Shown: positions 8,769 to 17,646 of the stretch, piece after piece
Numbering within the stretch: position 1 is the stretch's first letter
Layout of the letters: each line of letters opens with the position of its first letter
NCBI GenBank assembly: GCA_045628085.1
Contig: JAZQOZ010000157.1
Coordinates: forward strand, 1-64,000
DNA length: 64,000 bases
Source of the DNA: Firm-04 sp045628085
GTDB taxonomy: Bacteria > Bacillota > Clostridia > Oscillospirales > Ruminococcaceae
Direction of reading: 5' to 3'
Made by a program: the position numbers and the translations under genes
The notes under the pieces: model-generated
Seen by the model: only the letters and a program-made list of their open reading frames with translations
The model's database searches: none
Told to the model about the DNA's origin: nothing

Positions 8769-11258
8769 ATGTCAAAAACACAAACGCATAACAGCACGTT
8801 CTGCGCAATTTCTGTGATCCTCTCGATCGTATTCATGTGGGGGTTCGGTATTGCGCTGCTGACCGTGATCCTGAACTGCGGCATCGGCTATTCCGACGAT
8901 AACAAGGCGGATTTCCGCAGGCTCTTTCTGGAAATGACCGCGCAAAATGAAGAACCGCTTGTGGAAGCCTATCTGCAAATGTATCTGCACAGTCAGCAGA
9001 ATGATGAGGCTTCGATCAGTCTGACGCAGGCGCTTCATACCTATCAGTCGCATTTTGCACCGGAAAATACCAATTTCCGCTTTGACGCAATGGACAGCGA
9101 CGGCAAACTGCTCCTGACAAATGATCCCGATTCCGGCAGCGGCGTACAGATGCTTGCCTCACAGGTCACTACGGCAGATATCATACTTGGTGAGCGCGGC
9201 TATCAGATCCGCCGGCATTTTGACGATCCGGCAGAATCTTATGAGAGCATTGTCTGCGGTGATGCTTCCGCGTATCTGGATGCGCCGCATGAATACCAGC
9301 TCTGGTATTTCACAAATGACCGCGTCGATTCGGTCTACCATGAAGGACTGAATCTGCGGATGTATGCAAATCCTTATGTTGAATACCGGATATTTGATTC
9401 CAAAGCGGCAGCAAAGGATTTCGACTATTCAGCCGTATACGGCGAAAAGTGCAGCTGGGAGATCGTTGTATCATCGGAAGTGCCGGAAAATGTCCTGTCA
9501 CAGTTCGCTGACGCACAGCAGACGTATGCCAATCTGGGGAATACTGTGGTTGTCCGTATCAGTGCCTACGGATCGTGTGAGGAAACGCACGATACGCTCG
9601 ATCATTATTACGAAATGAAACGGAACGGACAGGTCGTGACGGCGGGGGATCCGGAGCTTGAAACATTGCTGACAGGCGGACTTGATATCACGATCCGTGC
9701 TTCACATACGGATACGCTTTCCTGCTATATCCGAACATATCTGCCGGAGAAAATGGAAACAGATGATACGATCCGCTCGAATTATGCAGTATTCTCGCTG
9801 CTGTTCCGGCATTCGGAATGGTTCGTGATGCTGATGTTTATTCTGCTGGTCATGACCGTGATCACGCTGATCGCAATGTGTGCCGCCGCGGGACCGCGTG
9901 ATGATGCCGGAAATCTGATCGTATCGCGTGTGCATGAGATCGCGTATGAATGTTTCTGGATTCTGCCGCCTGCATCGCTGCTCGGTTCGCTTGTGGTACT
10001 GCGATTTCTCTTCGACATCAGCACATCATACCGTATCATTGCAATTTTCTGCATCGGCATGATAATGTGTATCGCGGCGTGCTGTGTTCTGTGGCTTTAT
10101 ACGACCGCGATCCGCACCAAAGCCGGCACATTCTGGAAAAGCTTCGGCATTGTACGTTTTTTCCGGTTCCTGTTCGGGATGTTCCGTTACAGGACATTTG
10201 CGGTGATCGCGCTGCTGCTGCTTTCCGGACTGCTGTTTGTTTTGAATGCGTTTATCCTGCCGAGTTCCGAAAAGGAAGGCGCTGTGGTGATCTGCTGTGC
10301 GGATGTTCTGGTGCTGATCGCTGTTATATACGGTGTCTATGCGTATTTTGAGCTGCACAGACACGTTCAGGAGATCGAGAAAGGCAATTTTCAGCCTGCA
10401 TCGCATCCCGTGCCGCTTGGCGGCGATTTTGAAAAATTCGACGGCTCGCTCAACGATATCACGCACAGCATCGAGGAAATTGTTGCACGGCAGACAAGGG
10501 CGGAGCATCTGCGGACGGAGCTGATCACCAATGTTTCGCATGACCTGAAAACGCCGCTGACTTCTATTGTCAATTATGTCGATCTGCTGAGCCGTGAACC
10601 GATGCAGACCGAAGCGGCAGGGGAATATCTGGAAGTGCTGCGCAGACAGGCGGCTCGCCTGAAAAAACTGACGATCGACCTTGTGGACGCATCAAAGGCA
10701 TCGACCGGCAATCTTTCCGTTGAACTGATGCCGACTGATATACAGGTGCTGATCGCGCAGATCGCCGGAGAATATGAGGGGCAGCTTGCCGAAAAAGAAT
10801 TATCGCTTGTGCTGAATGTGCCGGATGAACCGATGATGATCCTTGCGGACGGCAGACAGATCTGGCGCGTATTTGACAATCTGCTGAATAATGCCTGCAA
10901 ATATGCACTCTCCGGTACCCGTGTGTATCTGGATGTTTACGCAGAAGATGAACACGCGAAAATTTCGCTCAAGAATATATCGGCACAGCCGCTGAATGTT
11001 TCGCCGGAAGTGCTGATGGAGCGTTTTATCCGCGGCGATGCATCCCGTCATACTGAGGGCAGCGGTCTGGGACTTTCGATCGCGCGTGATCTGACTGCTC
11101 TGCAAAACGGCAGGCTGACACTCAGTACAGACGGCGATCTGTTTAAGGCGCATCTGGAATTTCCGCTTTATCATTCGCCGGGGACAGAAACGATACCGGA
11201 TGAAACGATATCTGCGGCTGAACCGGCAGGATCGGAAAATTTGCGGAACAAAGTTTGA
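8769..11258 (+). CDS. Multi-pass sensor histidine kinase
   Basis: 829 aa, unusually large. TM1 lies at about 12-38, then an extracellular sensor region of about 310 aa, TM2 at about 353-374, and four more likely TM segments at about 395-527. A HisKA domain follows with the phosphoacceptor His591 in NVSHDLKTPL, then a HATPase_c domain with N-box NLLNNACKYA and G2 motif EGSGLGLSIA. The G1 box (DxGxG) is replaced by LKNISAQPLNVSPE, as in a group of Firmicutes VanS-like kinases, so activity is not excluded. It partners the response regulator upstream. The ligand cannot be predicted. Confidence 0.93.
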   Translation: MSKTQTHNSTFCAISVILSIVFMWGFGIALLTVILNCGIGYSDDNKADFRRLFLEMTAQNEEPLVEAYLQMYLHSQQNDEASISLTQALHTYQSHFAPENTNFRFDAMDSDGKLLLTNDPDSGSGVQMLASQVTTADIILGERGYQIRRHFDDPAESYESIVCGDASAYLDAPHEYQLWYFTNDRVDSVYHEGLNLRMYANPYVEYRIFDSKAAAKDFDYSAVYGEKCSWEIVVSSEVPENVLSQFADAQQTYANLGNTVVVRISAYGSCEETHDTLDHYYEMKRNGQVVTAGDPELETLLTGGLDITIRASHTDTLSCYIRTYLPEKMETDDTIRSNYAVFSLLFRHSEWFVMLMFILLVMTVITLIAMCAAAGPRDDAGNLIVSRVHEIAYECFWILPPASLLGSLVVLRFLFDISTSYRIIAIFCIGMIMCIAACCVLWLYTTAIRTKAGTFWKSFGIVRFFRFLFGMFRYRTFAVIALLLLSGLLFVLNAFILPSSEKEGAVVICCADVLVLIAVIYGVYAYFELHRHVQEIEKGNFQPASHPVPLGGDFEKFDGSLNDITHSIEEIVARQTRAEHLRTELITNVSHDLKTPLTSIVNYVDLLSREPMQTEAAGEYLEVLRRQAARLKKLTIDLVDASKASTGNLSVELMPTDIQVLIAQIAGEYEGQLAEKELSLVLNVPDEPMMILADGRQIWRVFDNLLNNACKYALSGTRVYLDVYAEDEHAKISLKNISAQPLNVSPEVLMERFIRGDASRHTEGSGLGLSIARDLTALQNGRLTLSTDGDLFKAHLEFPLYHSPGTETIPDETISAAEPAGSENLRNKV

Positions 11259-11320
11259 ATACAGATGCTCTGCAAAATTGTGCAATATACAGAAAAGCAA
11301 TGGAAAAGACCGCGAATCTC

Positions 11321-11349
11321 TTGCATTTTTGCGGAAAAAGTGGTATGAT
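11321..11349 (+). promoter_or_regulatory. Promoter of the rimP-nusA-infB operon
   Basis: TTGCAT (11321-11326), 17-nt spacer, TATGAT (11344-11349). Transcription would start near 11356, just before a terminator hairpin and about 115 nt upstream of rimP. Confidence 0.6.
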
Positions 11350-11374
11350 ATGAAATAGTGAATGATGAGATAAA

Positions 11375-11410
11375 GAAAGACCGGAAAAACAATTCCGGTC
11401 TTTCTCTTTT
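11375..11410 (+). terminator. Terminator/attenuator in the rimP-nusA leader
   Basis: Perfect 12-bp stem GAAAGACCGGAA/TTCCGGTCTTTC followed by TCTTTT. It lies downstream of the promoter at 11321-11349, so besides ending the kinase transcript it would attenuate the rimP operon. In Bacillus subtilis nusA is known to be autoregulated by NusA-stimulated termination in its leader. Confidence 0.8.
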
Positions 11411-11470
11411 ACAGATTTCAGTCAGCAGGACGGAATGCCGCAGTGTACTCCGCCCGACGAAAGGAGAAAT

Positions 11471-11989
11471 ATGAAAATCAGAAAATTCGGCAGCACGGAA
11501 GCGAAGATTTATGAGCTGGTCCATCCGATCGCAGAGGAACAGGGACTGATCGTCTGGGATGTGCGGTATGAAAAGGAAGGCGCAATGTGGTATCTGCGCG
11601 TGTTCCTTGACCACATGGAGCGTCCGGTCAATATTTCGGACTGTGAAGCCGTCACAAGACCGCTGAATAAGCTGCTTGACGAAACCGATCCGATCCCGCA
11701 GACCTATACATTGGAGGTCGGCTCTGCCGGACTGGAACGTGAACTGATCCGCGAAACGCATTTCGATGCCTGCGAGGGCAGCAAGGTGCGCGTTCGTCTG
11801 ATCCGTCCGCTGGAAAACGGCGAAAGAGAACTGGTCGGAACGCTGACCGGCTGTGACCGTGAAACAGTAACCGTTGATACGGACGGTACGTCACAGACGC
11901 TTCCGCTTTCCGGCATTGCATTTGTCAAACTGGCGGATTTTGATGAGGATGAAGTGAAGCGTGCGGCGGAAGAAAAGGCTGAAAAGTAA
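11471..11989 (+). CDS. rimP: Ribosome maturation factor RimP
   Basis: 172 aa from the ATG at 11471 after AAAGGAG. The N-terminal alpha/beta domain has GLIVWDVRYEKEG and DCEAVTRPLNKLLDE, and YTLEVGSAGLERELI is the RimP signature; an SH3-like C-terminal domain follows with VGTLTGCDRETVTVD. It assists 30S maturation. It is the first gene of the nusA operon, as in other Firmicutes. Confidence 0.95.
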   Translation: MKIRKFGSTEAKIYELVHPIAEEQGLIVWDVRYEKEGAMWYLRVFLDHMERPVNISDCEAVTRPLNKLLDETDPIPQTYTLEVGSAGLERELIRETHFDACEGSKVRVRLIRPLENGERELVGTLTGCDRETVTVDTDGTSQTLPLSGIAFVKLADFDEDEVKRAAEEKAEK

Positions 11990-12065
11990 CAGCCGCAGTT
12001 TAATATAGTATATCATTATAGTGACAGCTCCGGCGGGAGCTGATACTTTCAGGAGGAAAAATGCC

Positions 12066-13253
12066 ATGAACAAGGATAACAAGGATTTCTTTGAGGCGCT
12101 TTCGGAACTCGGCAGCGAAAACCGCGTAGAGCAGGCGATGCTTGTCGAGAAGATCGAAACAGCTATGCTCAAGGCTGCGCAGAAAGCGTACCCCTACGCT
12201 GAGGATGACGATATCCGCGTGGAGATCGAACCGGCTGCAAAACGTTTCGATATCTTCATGAAAAAGAGCGTAGTCGAGGGTGAGCCGAAAACGGATTATG
12301 AGGTCAGCTACATGATCGCTAAAATGTACGATCCGAACTGTGAGCTCGGCGACCTTGTGGAATGCAAGCTCGATCCGGTCAAATTCGGCAGAAGTATTGC
12401 ACAGTTTGCAAAGCAGAGCATCCGCGGCGATCTCCGGACGATCAACCGTCAGCAGATGATGGAGAAATTTGAATCCAAAGAACACGAGATCATTACCGTA
12501 AAAGTGACGCAGGTCGATCCGGTGCGCGGTACGGTGACTGTTGAATACGATCACACCGAGCTTTATCTCTCCCGCAATGAGCAGCTCTTTACCGAAACAA
12601 TGATCGACGGCAAGCCGGTCAGAGTGTATGAGCAGCTGAAGGAAGGAGATTTTATCAAGGTCTTTGTTACAACGATCGCAAACCGTGAGAAAAAGCCGAT
12701 CGTCCGTATTTCCCGTGTGGACAGAGGCTTTGTCGAAAAGCTTTTTGAGCAGACGATCCCCGAGATCGCAGACGGTACTGTTGAGATCCATGCAGTATCC
12801 CGTGAGGCAGGCTTCCGTTCCAAGATCGCGGTCAGCTCACATGATCCGAATGTTGATGCGATCGGTACCTGCATCGGACCGCACAGCACCCGTATCAATA
12901 CCGTTCTGAATGAACTGCACGGAGAGAAGATCGACATTATTCCGTATTCCGATGATCCGGAGGAATTTATCACCCGTGCGCTTGCACCGGCAACGGTCAT
13001 CTCGACCACCATTTCCGATGAAGGAAACCATGAGGCAACGGTCGTCGTCCCGAACGATCAGCTTTCGCTTGCGATCGGCAATAAGGGACAGAATGCAAAG
13101 CTCGCTGCAAAGCTCACCGGCTATAAGATCGACATCAAGCCGGAATTCCCCGATCCGGAGCCGGAAGAGGATGATGTTCATGCAGAGGGCTATGAGATCC
13201 TTGAGGATGCCGCAGAGCTGGATCAGCTTGACGGCGGCAGCGCTGAGGTCTGA
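12066..13253 (+). CDS. nusA: Transcription termination/antitermination factor NusA
   Basis: 395 aa from the ATG at 12066 with AGGAGG upstream. It has an N-terminal RNA-polymerase-binding domain (1-130), S1 domain (about 135-200), and KH domains (about 205-345) with IGTCIGPHSTRI and LAIGNKGQNAKLAAKLTGYKIDI. The short acidic tail lacks the C-terminal repeats of the Escherichia coli protein, as is normal in Firmicutes. It is probably self-regulating through the leader terminator upstream of rimP. Confidence 0.97.
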   Translation: MNKDNKDFFEALSELGSENRVEQAMLVEKIETAMLKAAQKAYPYAEDDDIRVEIEPAAKRFDIFMKKSVVEGEPKTDYEVSYMIAKMYDPNCELGDLVECKLDPVKFGRSIAQFAKQSIRGDLRTINRQQMMEKFESKEHEIITVKVTQVDPVRGTVTVEYDHTELYLSRNEQLFTETMIDGKPVRVYEQLKEGDFIKVFVTTIANREKKPIVRISRVDRGFVEKLFEQTIPEIADGTVEIHAVSREAGFRSKIAVSSHDPNVDAIGTCIGPHSTRINTVLNELHGEKIDIIPYSDDPEEFITRALAPATVISTTISDEGNHEATVVVPNDQLSLAIGNKGQNAKLAAKLTGYKIDIKPEFPDPEPEEDDVHAEGYEILEDAAELDQLDGGSAEV

Positions 13254-13258
13254 ACCGT

Positions 13259-13558
13259 ATGACACCGAAAAAGCTCCCGATGCGGATGTGCCTCGGCTGT
13301 AATGAAATGAAGCCGAAGCGTGAGCTGATCCGCGTCGTTCATCAGAAGGACGGTACGATCCTGCTCGATGCAACCGGAAAACAGGCAGGCCGCGGCGCGT
13401 ATATCTGCCCGAAACCGGAATGCCTGAAGGCGGCGCGAAAAGCAAGACGGCTCGAAAAAGCGTTTTCCTGCCGTATCTCCGAGGAGATATATGATTCGCT
13501 TGAAGCCGCTCTGCAATCGGCGGAGAACGCTGAACAGGAGGGTGCTTCCGATGCCTGA
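13259..13558 (+). CDS. rnpM: RNase P modulator RnpM (YlxR family)
   Basis: 99 aa. It has the YlxR signature PMRMCLGCNEMKPKRELIRV and GRGAYICPKPECLKAARKA with conserved Cys residues. The family was recently shown in Bacillus subtilis to bind the RNase P RNA and modulate its activity. It lies 5 nt after nusA and overlaps the next gene, a conserved order. Confidence 0.92.
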   Translation: MTPKKLPMRMCLGCNEMKPKRELIRVVHQKDGTILLDATGKQAGRGAYICPKPECLKAARKARRLEKAFSCRISEEIYDSLEAALQSAENAEQEGASDA

Positions 13559-13868
13559 TGCAGCCGAAAACCGCTTGACCGCCAGTCTTACCATGTGCCG
13601 GAAGGCAGGAAAGCTCCTGCTCGGTTTCGATGCGGTCAAGGAGGCGGCGCAGCAGGGGAATGTCAGATTATTTCTGCTCTCTGCGGATGCTTCCGCCAAA
13701 ACGGAAAAAGAAATCCGATTTTTTGCCGGTACGCTTCCCGTCCGGAAGCTGCCGATGGATATGGATACGCTGAAACTGTATTTCCGGAAACGGACTGCTG
13801 TATTCGGCGTCTGTGAGGACGGATTCGCGGCAAAAATGCTTTTGCTGCTGCCGGAATCCGAAGAATGA
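13551..13868 (+). CDS. L7Ae-like RNA-binding protein YlxQ
   Basis: 105 aa from the ATG at 13551, chosen because GGAGGG precedes it and it overlaps the rnpM stop by 8 nt. The L7Ae/L30e fold is suggested by TMCRKAGKLLLGFDAVKEAA and the C-terminal AVFGVCEDGFAAKML. YlxQ proteins bind kink-turn RNA; their precise role is not settled. Confidence 0.88.
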   Translation: MPDAAENRLTASLTMCRKAGKLLLGFDAVKEAAQQGNVRLFLLSADASAKTEKEIRFFAGTLPVRKLPMDMDTLKLYFRKRTAVFGVCEDGFAAKMLLLLPESEE

Positions 13869-13968
13869 AGTAAACCAAACGTATCTGCACCCCGAATCGG
13901 CTGCGGATACGATGAAGCCCATTGCGGTTTTGCATAGACCGCAGAAAACCGATAGGGGGTATTTGCCT

Positions 13969-16881
13969 ATGCCAGCAACAAAGGTGAAACTGAGTGAGTT
14001 TGCCGCAGATTTGAATCTCTCCGCACAGGAGGTCGCCGATCAGCTGAAAACGCTGGACGACAAGGTCAGAAAGCCGACGACGGCGCTGACCGATACGGAA
14101 ATGAACTATTTGCTTGAATTTTATACACAGCAGAATCAGGTGCAGAATTTTGATGCATATTTTGCAGACCGAACCGAGCAGGAAAAGACGCAGCCGGTGA
14201 AAAAGCCGAAGCGTGCAGCAAAGCCGGAACAGGTCGCCCGTCCGAAAAAACAGGAATCCAAAAAGCAGGAGCCGAAGAAAACTGTCAAACCTGCTGATGC
14301 ACCGAAGGCAAAGCCTGCTGAAACAGAGGTCAAGCCGCAGGAGACTGCACCTGCTGTGAAAGCTGTACCGGAAACCGCTGCACCGGCTGAAACCGTATCT
14401 GCCGCAAAGTCCGAAAATACCGCAGCGCAGGAGAAAACAGCACAGGCTGCTGTTCAGCCTGCCGCTGAGCCGGCAGCACCGGCAGCACCGGCAGCACCGG
14501 CGGCACCGCGTGTCCTGACGGCCGCGGAAACCGAACGCAGAGCGAGAGAACGTGCCGCAATGTATGAAAAGCAGCACGCTGAAAAGGCTGCACGGCGTGA
14601 ACGCAATCAGAAGAATCAGCAGCTCCGTGCGCAGCAGCGTCAGGCAGAGGAGAATGCAAAACGTGCTGCTGAGCAGAAAGCTGCACAGGCAGCGCAGGCG
14701 GCAAAGACAGCACAGGCTGAAAGTGCTGCATCTGCTCCGAATCCGGCAGAAGCACCGAAAAAACAGCCGCAGCAGCCGCCTCAGCCGCGTAATATCCAGA
14801 AACAGGCAAAGAAACCTGCAAAGGCACAGGAGCGCGGTGAGATCGTGAAGATGGAGGGCGGTTTTGCGACCGCGACCGAGGTGCAGCCGAGTCAGCAGCG
14901 CCACATGGTCGATACGCGCGGTACCTATGTCGATCTCGATAAATATAATGAGCGCTATGAGCAGATCGCTCCGCAGGGCAGAGGCGGAAGAAATGATAAT
15001 CTGTCCTCGAAAAAGCAGAAGATCAATCAGAAATCCCAGCAGCGCAAGCAGCAGGCACGTTCCGGTAAGGCAAGAGAGACTGAGGCGGAAAAGCTGCGCC
15101 GTCTGGAACTGGAACGCGCCAGAAAGCAGCAGCTCAAGGTCATGATCCCGGACAGCATCGTTGTCAGCGAACTTGCTATACGCCTGAAAGTTCAGGTCAA
15201 GGATGTGATCAAGAAGCTCATGGGACTCGGCGTTATGGCGAATATCAATGAGGAAATTGATTTTGATACCGCTGCACTTGTCGCGGAAGAACTCGGTGCA
15301 AAGGTCGAGCATGAGGTCATCGTGACCATTGAGGAACGTCTGATCACTGATGAGGCAGATCCGGAGGATTCCCTCGAAGAACGCTGCCCTGTCGTTGTTG
15401 TTATGGGACACGTTGACCACGGTAAAACTTCTATTCTTGACCGTATCCGCAATGCAGAAGTTGCTGCATCCGAAGCAGGCGGCATCACGCAGCATATCGG
15501 TGCATATCAGGTGAAGCATGACGGCAAGGTCATTACTTTCCTTGATACGCCCGGACATGAGGCATTTACTTCGATGCGTGCCCGCGGTGCAAATATCACC
15601 GATATCGCAATTCTGGTCGTTGCAGCGGATGACGGTATCATGCCGCAGACGATCGAATCCATCAACCACGCAAAGGCTGCCGGCGTTTCGATCATCGTTG
15701 CGATCAATAAAATGGATAAGGAAGGCGCAAACCCTGAAAAAGTCAAGCAGCAGCTCACCGAATATGAGCTTGTCTGTGAGGAATGGGGCGGTGATACGAT
15801 CTGCGTACCGGTTTCTGCAAAAACCGGCGAAGGCATCGAGGAACTTCTGGAGAATATTCTGCTTGTCGCAGAAGTCCGTGAGCTGAAAGCGAATCCGAAC
15901 CGCCTTGCGAAGGGTACTGTTATCGAAGCGCGTCTGGATAAGGGCAGAGGCCCGATCGCAACGATCCTCGTGCAGAACGGTACGCTGCATACCGGTGATG
16001 TTATCATCGCAGGTACGGCAGTCGGTAAGGTCCGTGTTATGACAAACTATAAGGGTAAGGTCGTGACCGAGGCAGGTCCGTCCGTTCCGGTCGAGATCAC
16101 CGGTCTTGCGGAAGTGCCGAGTGCCGGCGATGTATTCAATGCTGTTGAAGATGAGCGTCTTGCGAAGGAACTCGTTGAGCAGAGAAAGCATGAAGCGAAG
16201 GAAGAACAGTTCAAGAGCTACCGCAAGGTGACGCTCGATAATCTGTTCTCGCAGATCGCCGAGGGCGAGATGAAGGAACTGCCGCTGATCGTCAAGGCTG
16301 ACGTTCAGGGCTCTGTTGAAGCGGTAACACAGTCCCTCGAAAAGCTGACAAATGAAGAAGTCCGCGTCAAGGTCATTCACGGTGCGGTCGGTGCGGTTTC
16401 CGAGAGCGATGTCATGCTCGCATCCGCATCCAATGCGATCATTGTCGGCTTCAATGTCCGTCCGATGCCCGGTGCAACGGATGCTGCCGCAAGAGACGGC
16501 GTGGATATCCGCCTCTACCGCATCATTTACGATGCGATCGAAGAAGTATCGACGGCTATGAAGGGTATGCTTGCTCCGAAATTCCGCGAAGTCGAAATGG
16601 CGCGGATCGAAGTGCGTCAGGTTTATCACATTTCCAGTGTCGGTACGGTTGCCGGCTGCTATGTCACAGACGGCAAGGTGACGCGCCAGTGTCAGATCCG
16701 TGTTGTGCGTGACGGCATCGTAGTCGCGGAAGATCAGATCGATTCTCTCCGCCGCTTCAAGGATGATGTCAAGGAAGTTGCGACCGGTTATGAGTGCGGC
16801 ATTTCGCTCGAACGCTTTGCCGATATCAAAGAAGGCGATATCCTTGAAGCATTTATCATTGAGGAGTATCGTGAGGACTGA
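13969..16881 (+). CDS. infB: Translation initiation factor IF-2
   Basis: 970 aa from the ATG at 13969 following GGGGGT; an upstream in-frame ATG lies inside ylxQ and is rejected. IF2N motifs occur near residues 1-55 and about 385-440. Between them is a long Ala/Pro/Lys-rich disordered segment with a GCACCG tandem repeat near 14475-14505. The GTPase core starts at VMGHVDHGKTS (about residue 480), with DTPGHEAFTSMR and NKMDK, followed by domains II-IV. It positions initiator tRNA on the 30S subunit. The N-terminal extension is long, as in many Ruminococcaceae. Confidence 0.98.
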   Translation: MPATKVKLSEFAADLNLSAQEVADQLKTLDDKVRKPTTALTDTEMNYLLEFYTQQNQVQNFDAYFADRTEQEKTQPVKKPKRAAKPEQVARPKKQESKKQEPKKTVKPADAPKAKPAETEVKPQETAPAVKAVPETAAPAETVSAAKSENTAAQEKTAQAAVQPAAEPAAPAAPAAPAAPRVLTAAETERRARERAAMYEKQHAEKAARRERNQKNQQLRAQQRQAEENAKRAAEQKAAQAAQAAKTAQAESAASAPNPAEAPKKQPQQPPQPRNIQKQAKKPAKAQERGEIVKMEGGFATATEVQPSQQRHMVDTRGTYVDLDKYNERYEQIAPQGRGGRNDNLSSKKQKINQKSQQRKQQARSGKARETEAEKLRRLELERARKQQLKVMIPDSIVVSELAIRLKVQVKDVIKKLMGLGVMANINEEIDFDTAALVAEELGAKVEHEVIVTIEERLITDEADPEDSLEERCPVVVVMGHVDHGKTSILDRIRNAEVAASEAGGITQHIGAYQVKHDGKVITFLDTPGHEAFTSMRARGANITDIAILVVAADDGIMPQTIESINHAKAAGVSIIVAINKMDKEGANPEKVKQQLTEYELVCEEWGGDTICVPVSAKTGEGIEELLENILLVAEVRELKANPNRLAKGTVIEARLDKGRGPIATILVQNGTLHTGDVIIAGTAVGKVRVMTNYKGKVVTEAGPSVPVEITGLAEVPSAGDVFNAVEDERLAKELVEQRKHEAKEEQFKSYRKVTLDNLFSQIAEGEMKELPLIVKADVQGSVEAVTQSLEKLTNEEVRVKVIHGAVGAVSESDVMLASASNAIIVGFNVRPMPGATDAAARDGVDIRLYRIIYDAIEEVSTAMKGMLAPKFREVEMARIEVRQVYHISSVGTVAGCYVTDGKVTRQCQIRVVRDGIVVAEDQIDSLRRFKDDVKEVATGYECGISLERFADIKEGDILEAFIIEEYRED

Positions 16882-16949
16882 TCTTGAAATGAACGTCCGG
16901 TACGGATAAATCTGTGCCGGACGGGATGATCTGAAAACGGAGGGATAGA

Positions 16950-17198
16950 ATGGAAATTCAGAGAATGAGCAATGCCGATATGCTGCAATATTGCGATGAG
17001 GCACTTGCATGGCCGGATTTCGGCCCGATCGACACCCTGTTTTTTGAAACTGTCAGACGGATTCTGACGGGCGAATTCAGTGCGCAGGAGAATCTCGATA
17101 ATCCGGAAACGATTTTTGATTCGGAAGGTTTCTTCAATGAAACCGAAACTTCCGGTGACTATTACAATCCTGAGGCGGATAGCTCGATCACAGTCTGA
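16950..17198 (+). CDS. Small acidic hypothetical protein between infB and rbfA
   Basis: 82 aa with a good ribosome site (GGAGGGATAGA). It is acidic (MEIQRMSNADMLQYCDEALAWPD..., tail ETSGDYYNPEADSSITV), with no TM segment and no motif that I recognise. It is co-oriented and tightly spaced inside a translation operon, which favours a real protein, possibly ribosome-related. That role is inference from position only. Confidence 0.7.
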   Translation: MEIQRMSNADMLQYCDEALAWPDFGPIDTLFFETVRRILTGEFSAQENLDNPETIFDSEGFFNETETSGDYYNPEADSSITV

Positions 17199-17224
17199 CG
17201 ATCCGAACCGATAGGAGAATATTT

Positions 17225-17614
17225 ATGGCTAGCTTCAAAATCGGCCGTTTGCAGGAGGATATCCTGCGTGAACTGACGGCAATCATGCGGGAGGAGATCA
17301 AAGATCCGCGCATCACACCGGATCTGACGATCGTCCGCGCAGAGCTTTCCGGCGATATGGGACACTGTAAGGCGTATATTTCCAGCCTGACTGATCTTTC
17401 ACGGGCAGAGGAAGCCTGCAAAGTCCTGACCAAGGCTTCCGGCTTTATCCGGAAGGAACTGTTTCACAGACTCAAGCTGCGCAAATCGCCGGAGATGCAT
17501 TTTATTCCGGATGATTCGATCGCCTATGCGGCAGATATCAGCGAAAAGCTCAGCGGTCTCGGTCTGACAGAGGGGAATACGCCTGCTGTCGAACCGACAG
17601 AAACGGAATTCTGA
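17225..17614 (+). CDS. rbfA: 30S ribosome-binding factor RbfA
   Basis: 129 aa. It has the RbfA KH-like fold with QEDILRELTAIMREEIKDPRI near the N terminus, then TIVRAELSGDMGHCKAYIS and LRKSPEMHFIPDDS. It assists late 16S rRNA processing and cold adaptation. An AGGAG site precedes the ATG. Confidence 0.95.
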   Translation: MASFKIGRLQEDILRELTAIMREEIKDPRITPDLTIVRAELSGDMGHCKAYISSLTDLSRAEEACKVLTKASGFIRKELFHRLKLRKSPEMHFIPDDSIAYAADISEKLSGLGLTEGNTPAVEPTETEF

Positions 17615-17646
17615 TTTTATCCGATATCTGAAAAAGGAGGCGCTGT

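Noticed and set aside
14460..14510. Tandem GCACCG repeat
   Set aside because: It is the Ala-Pro repeat of the IF-2 linker, an ordinary coding repeat, not an array or mobile element.
13663..17010. 1115-aa open frame on the minus strand
   Set aside because: Antisense shadow of infB; low-complexity Cys/Leu/Arg runs mirror the Ala/Lys/Glu-rich N terminus of IF-2.
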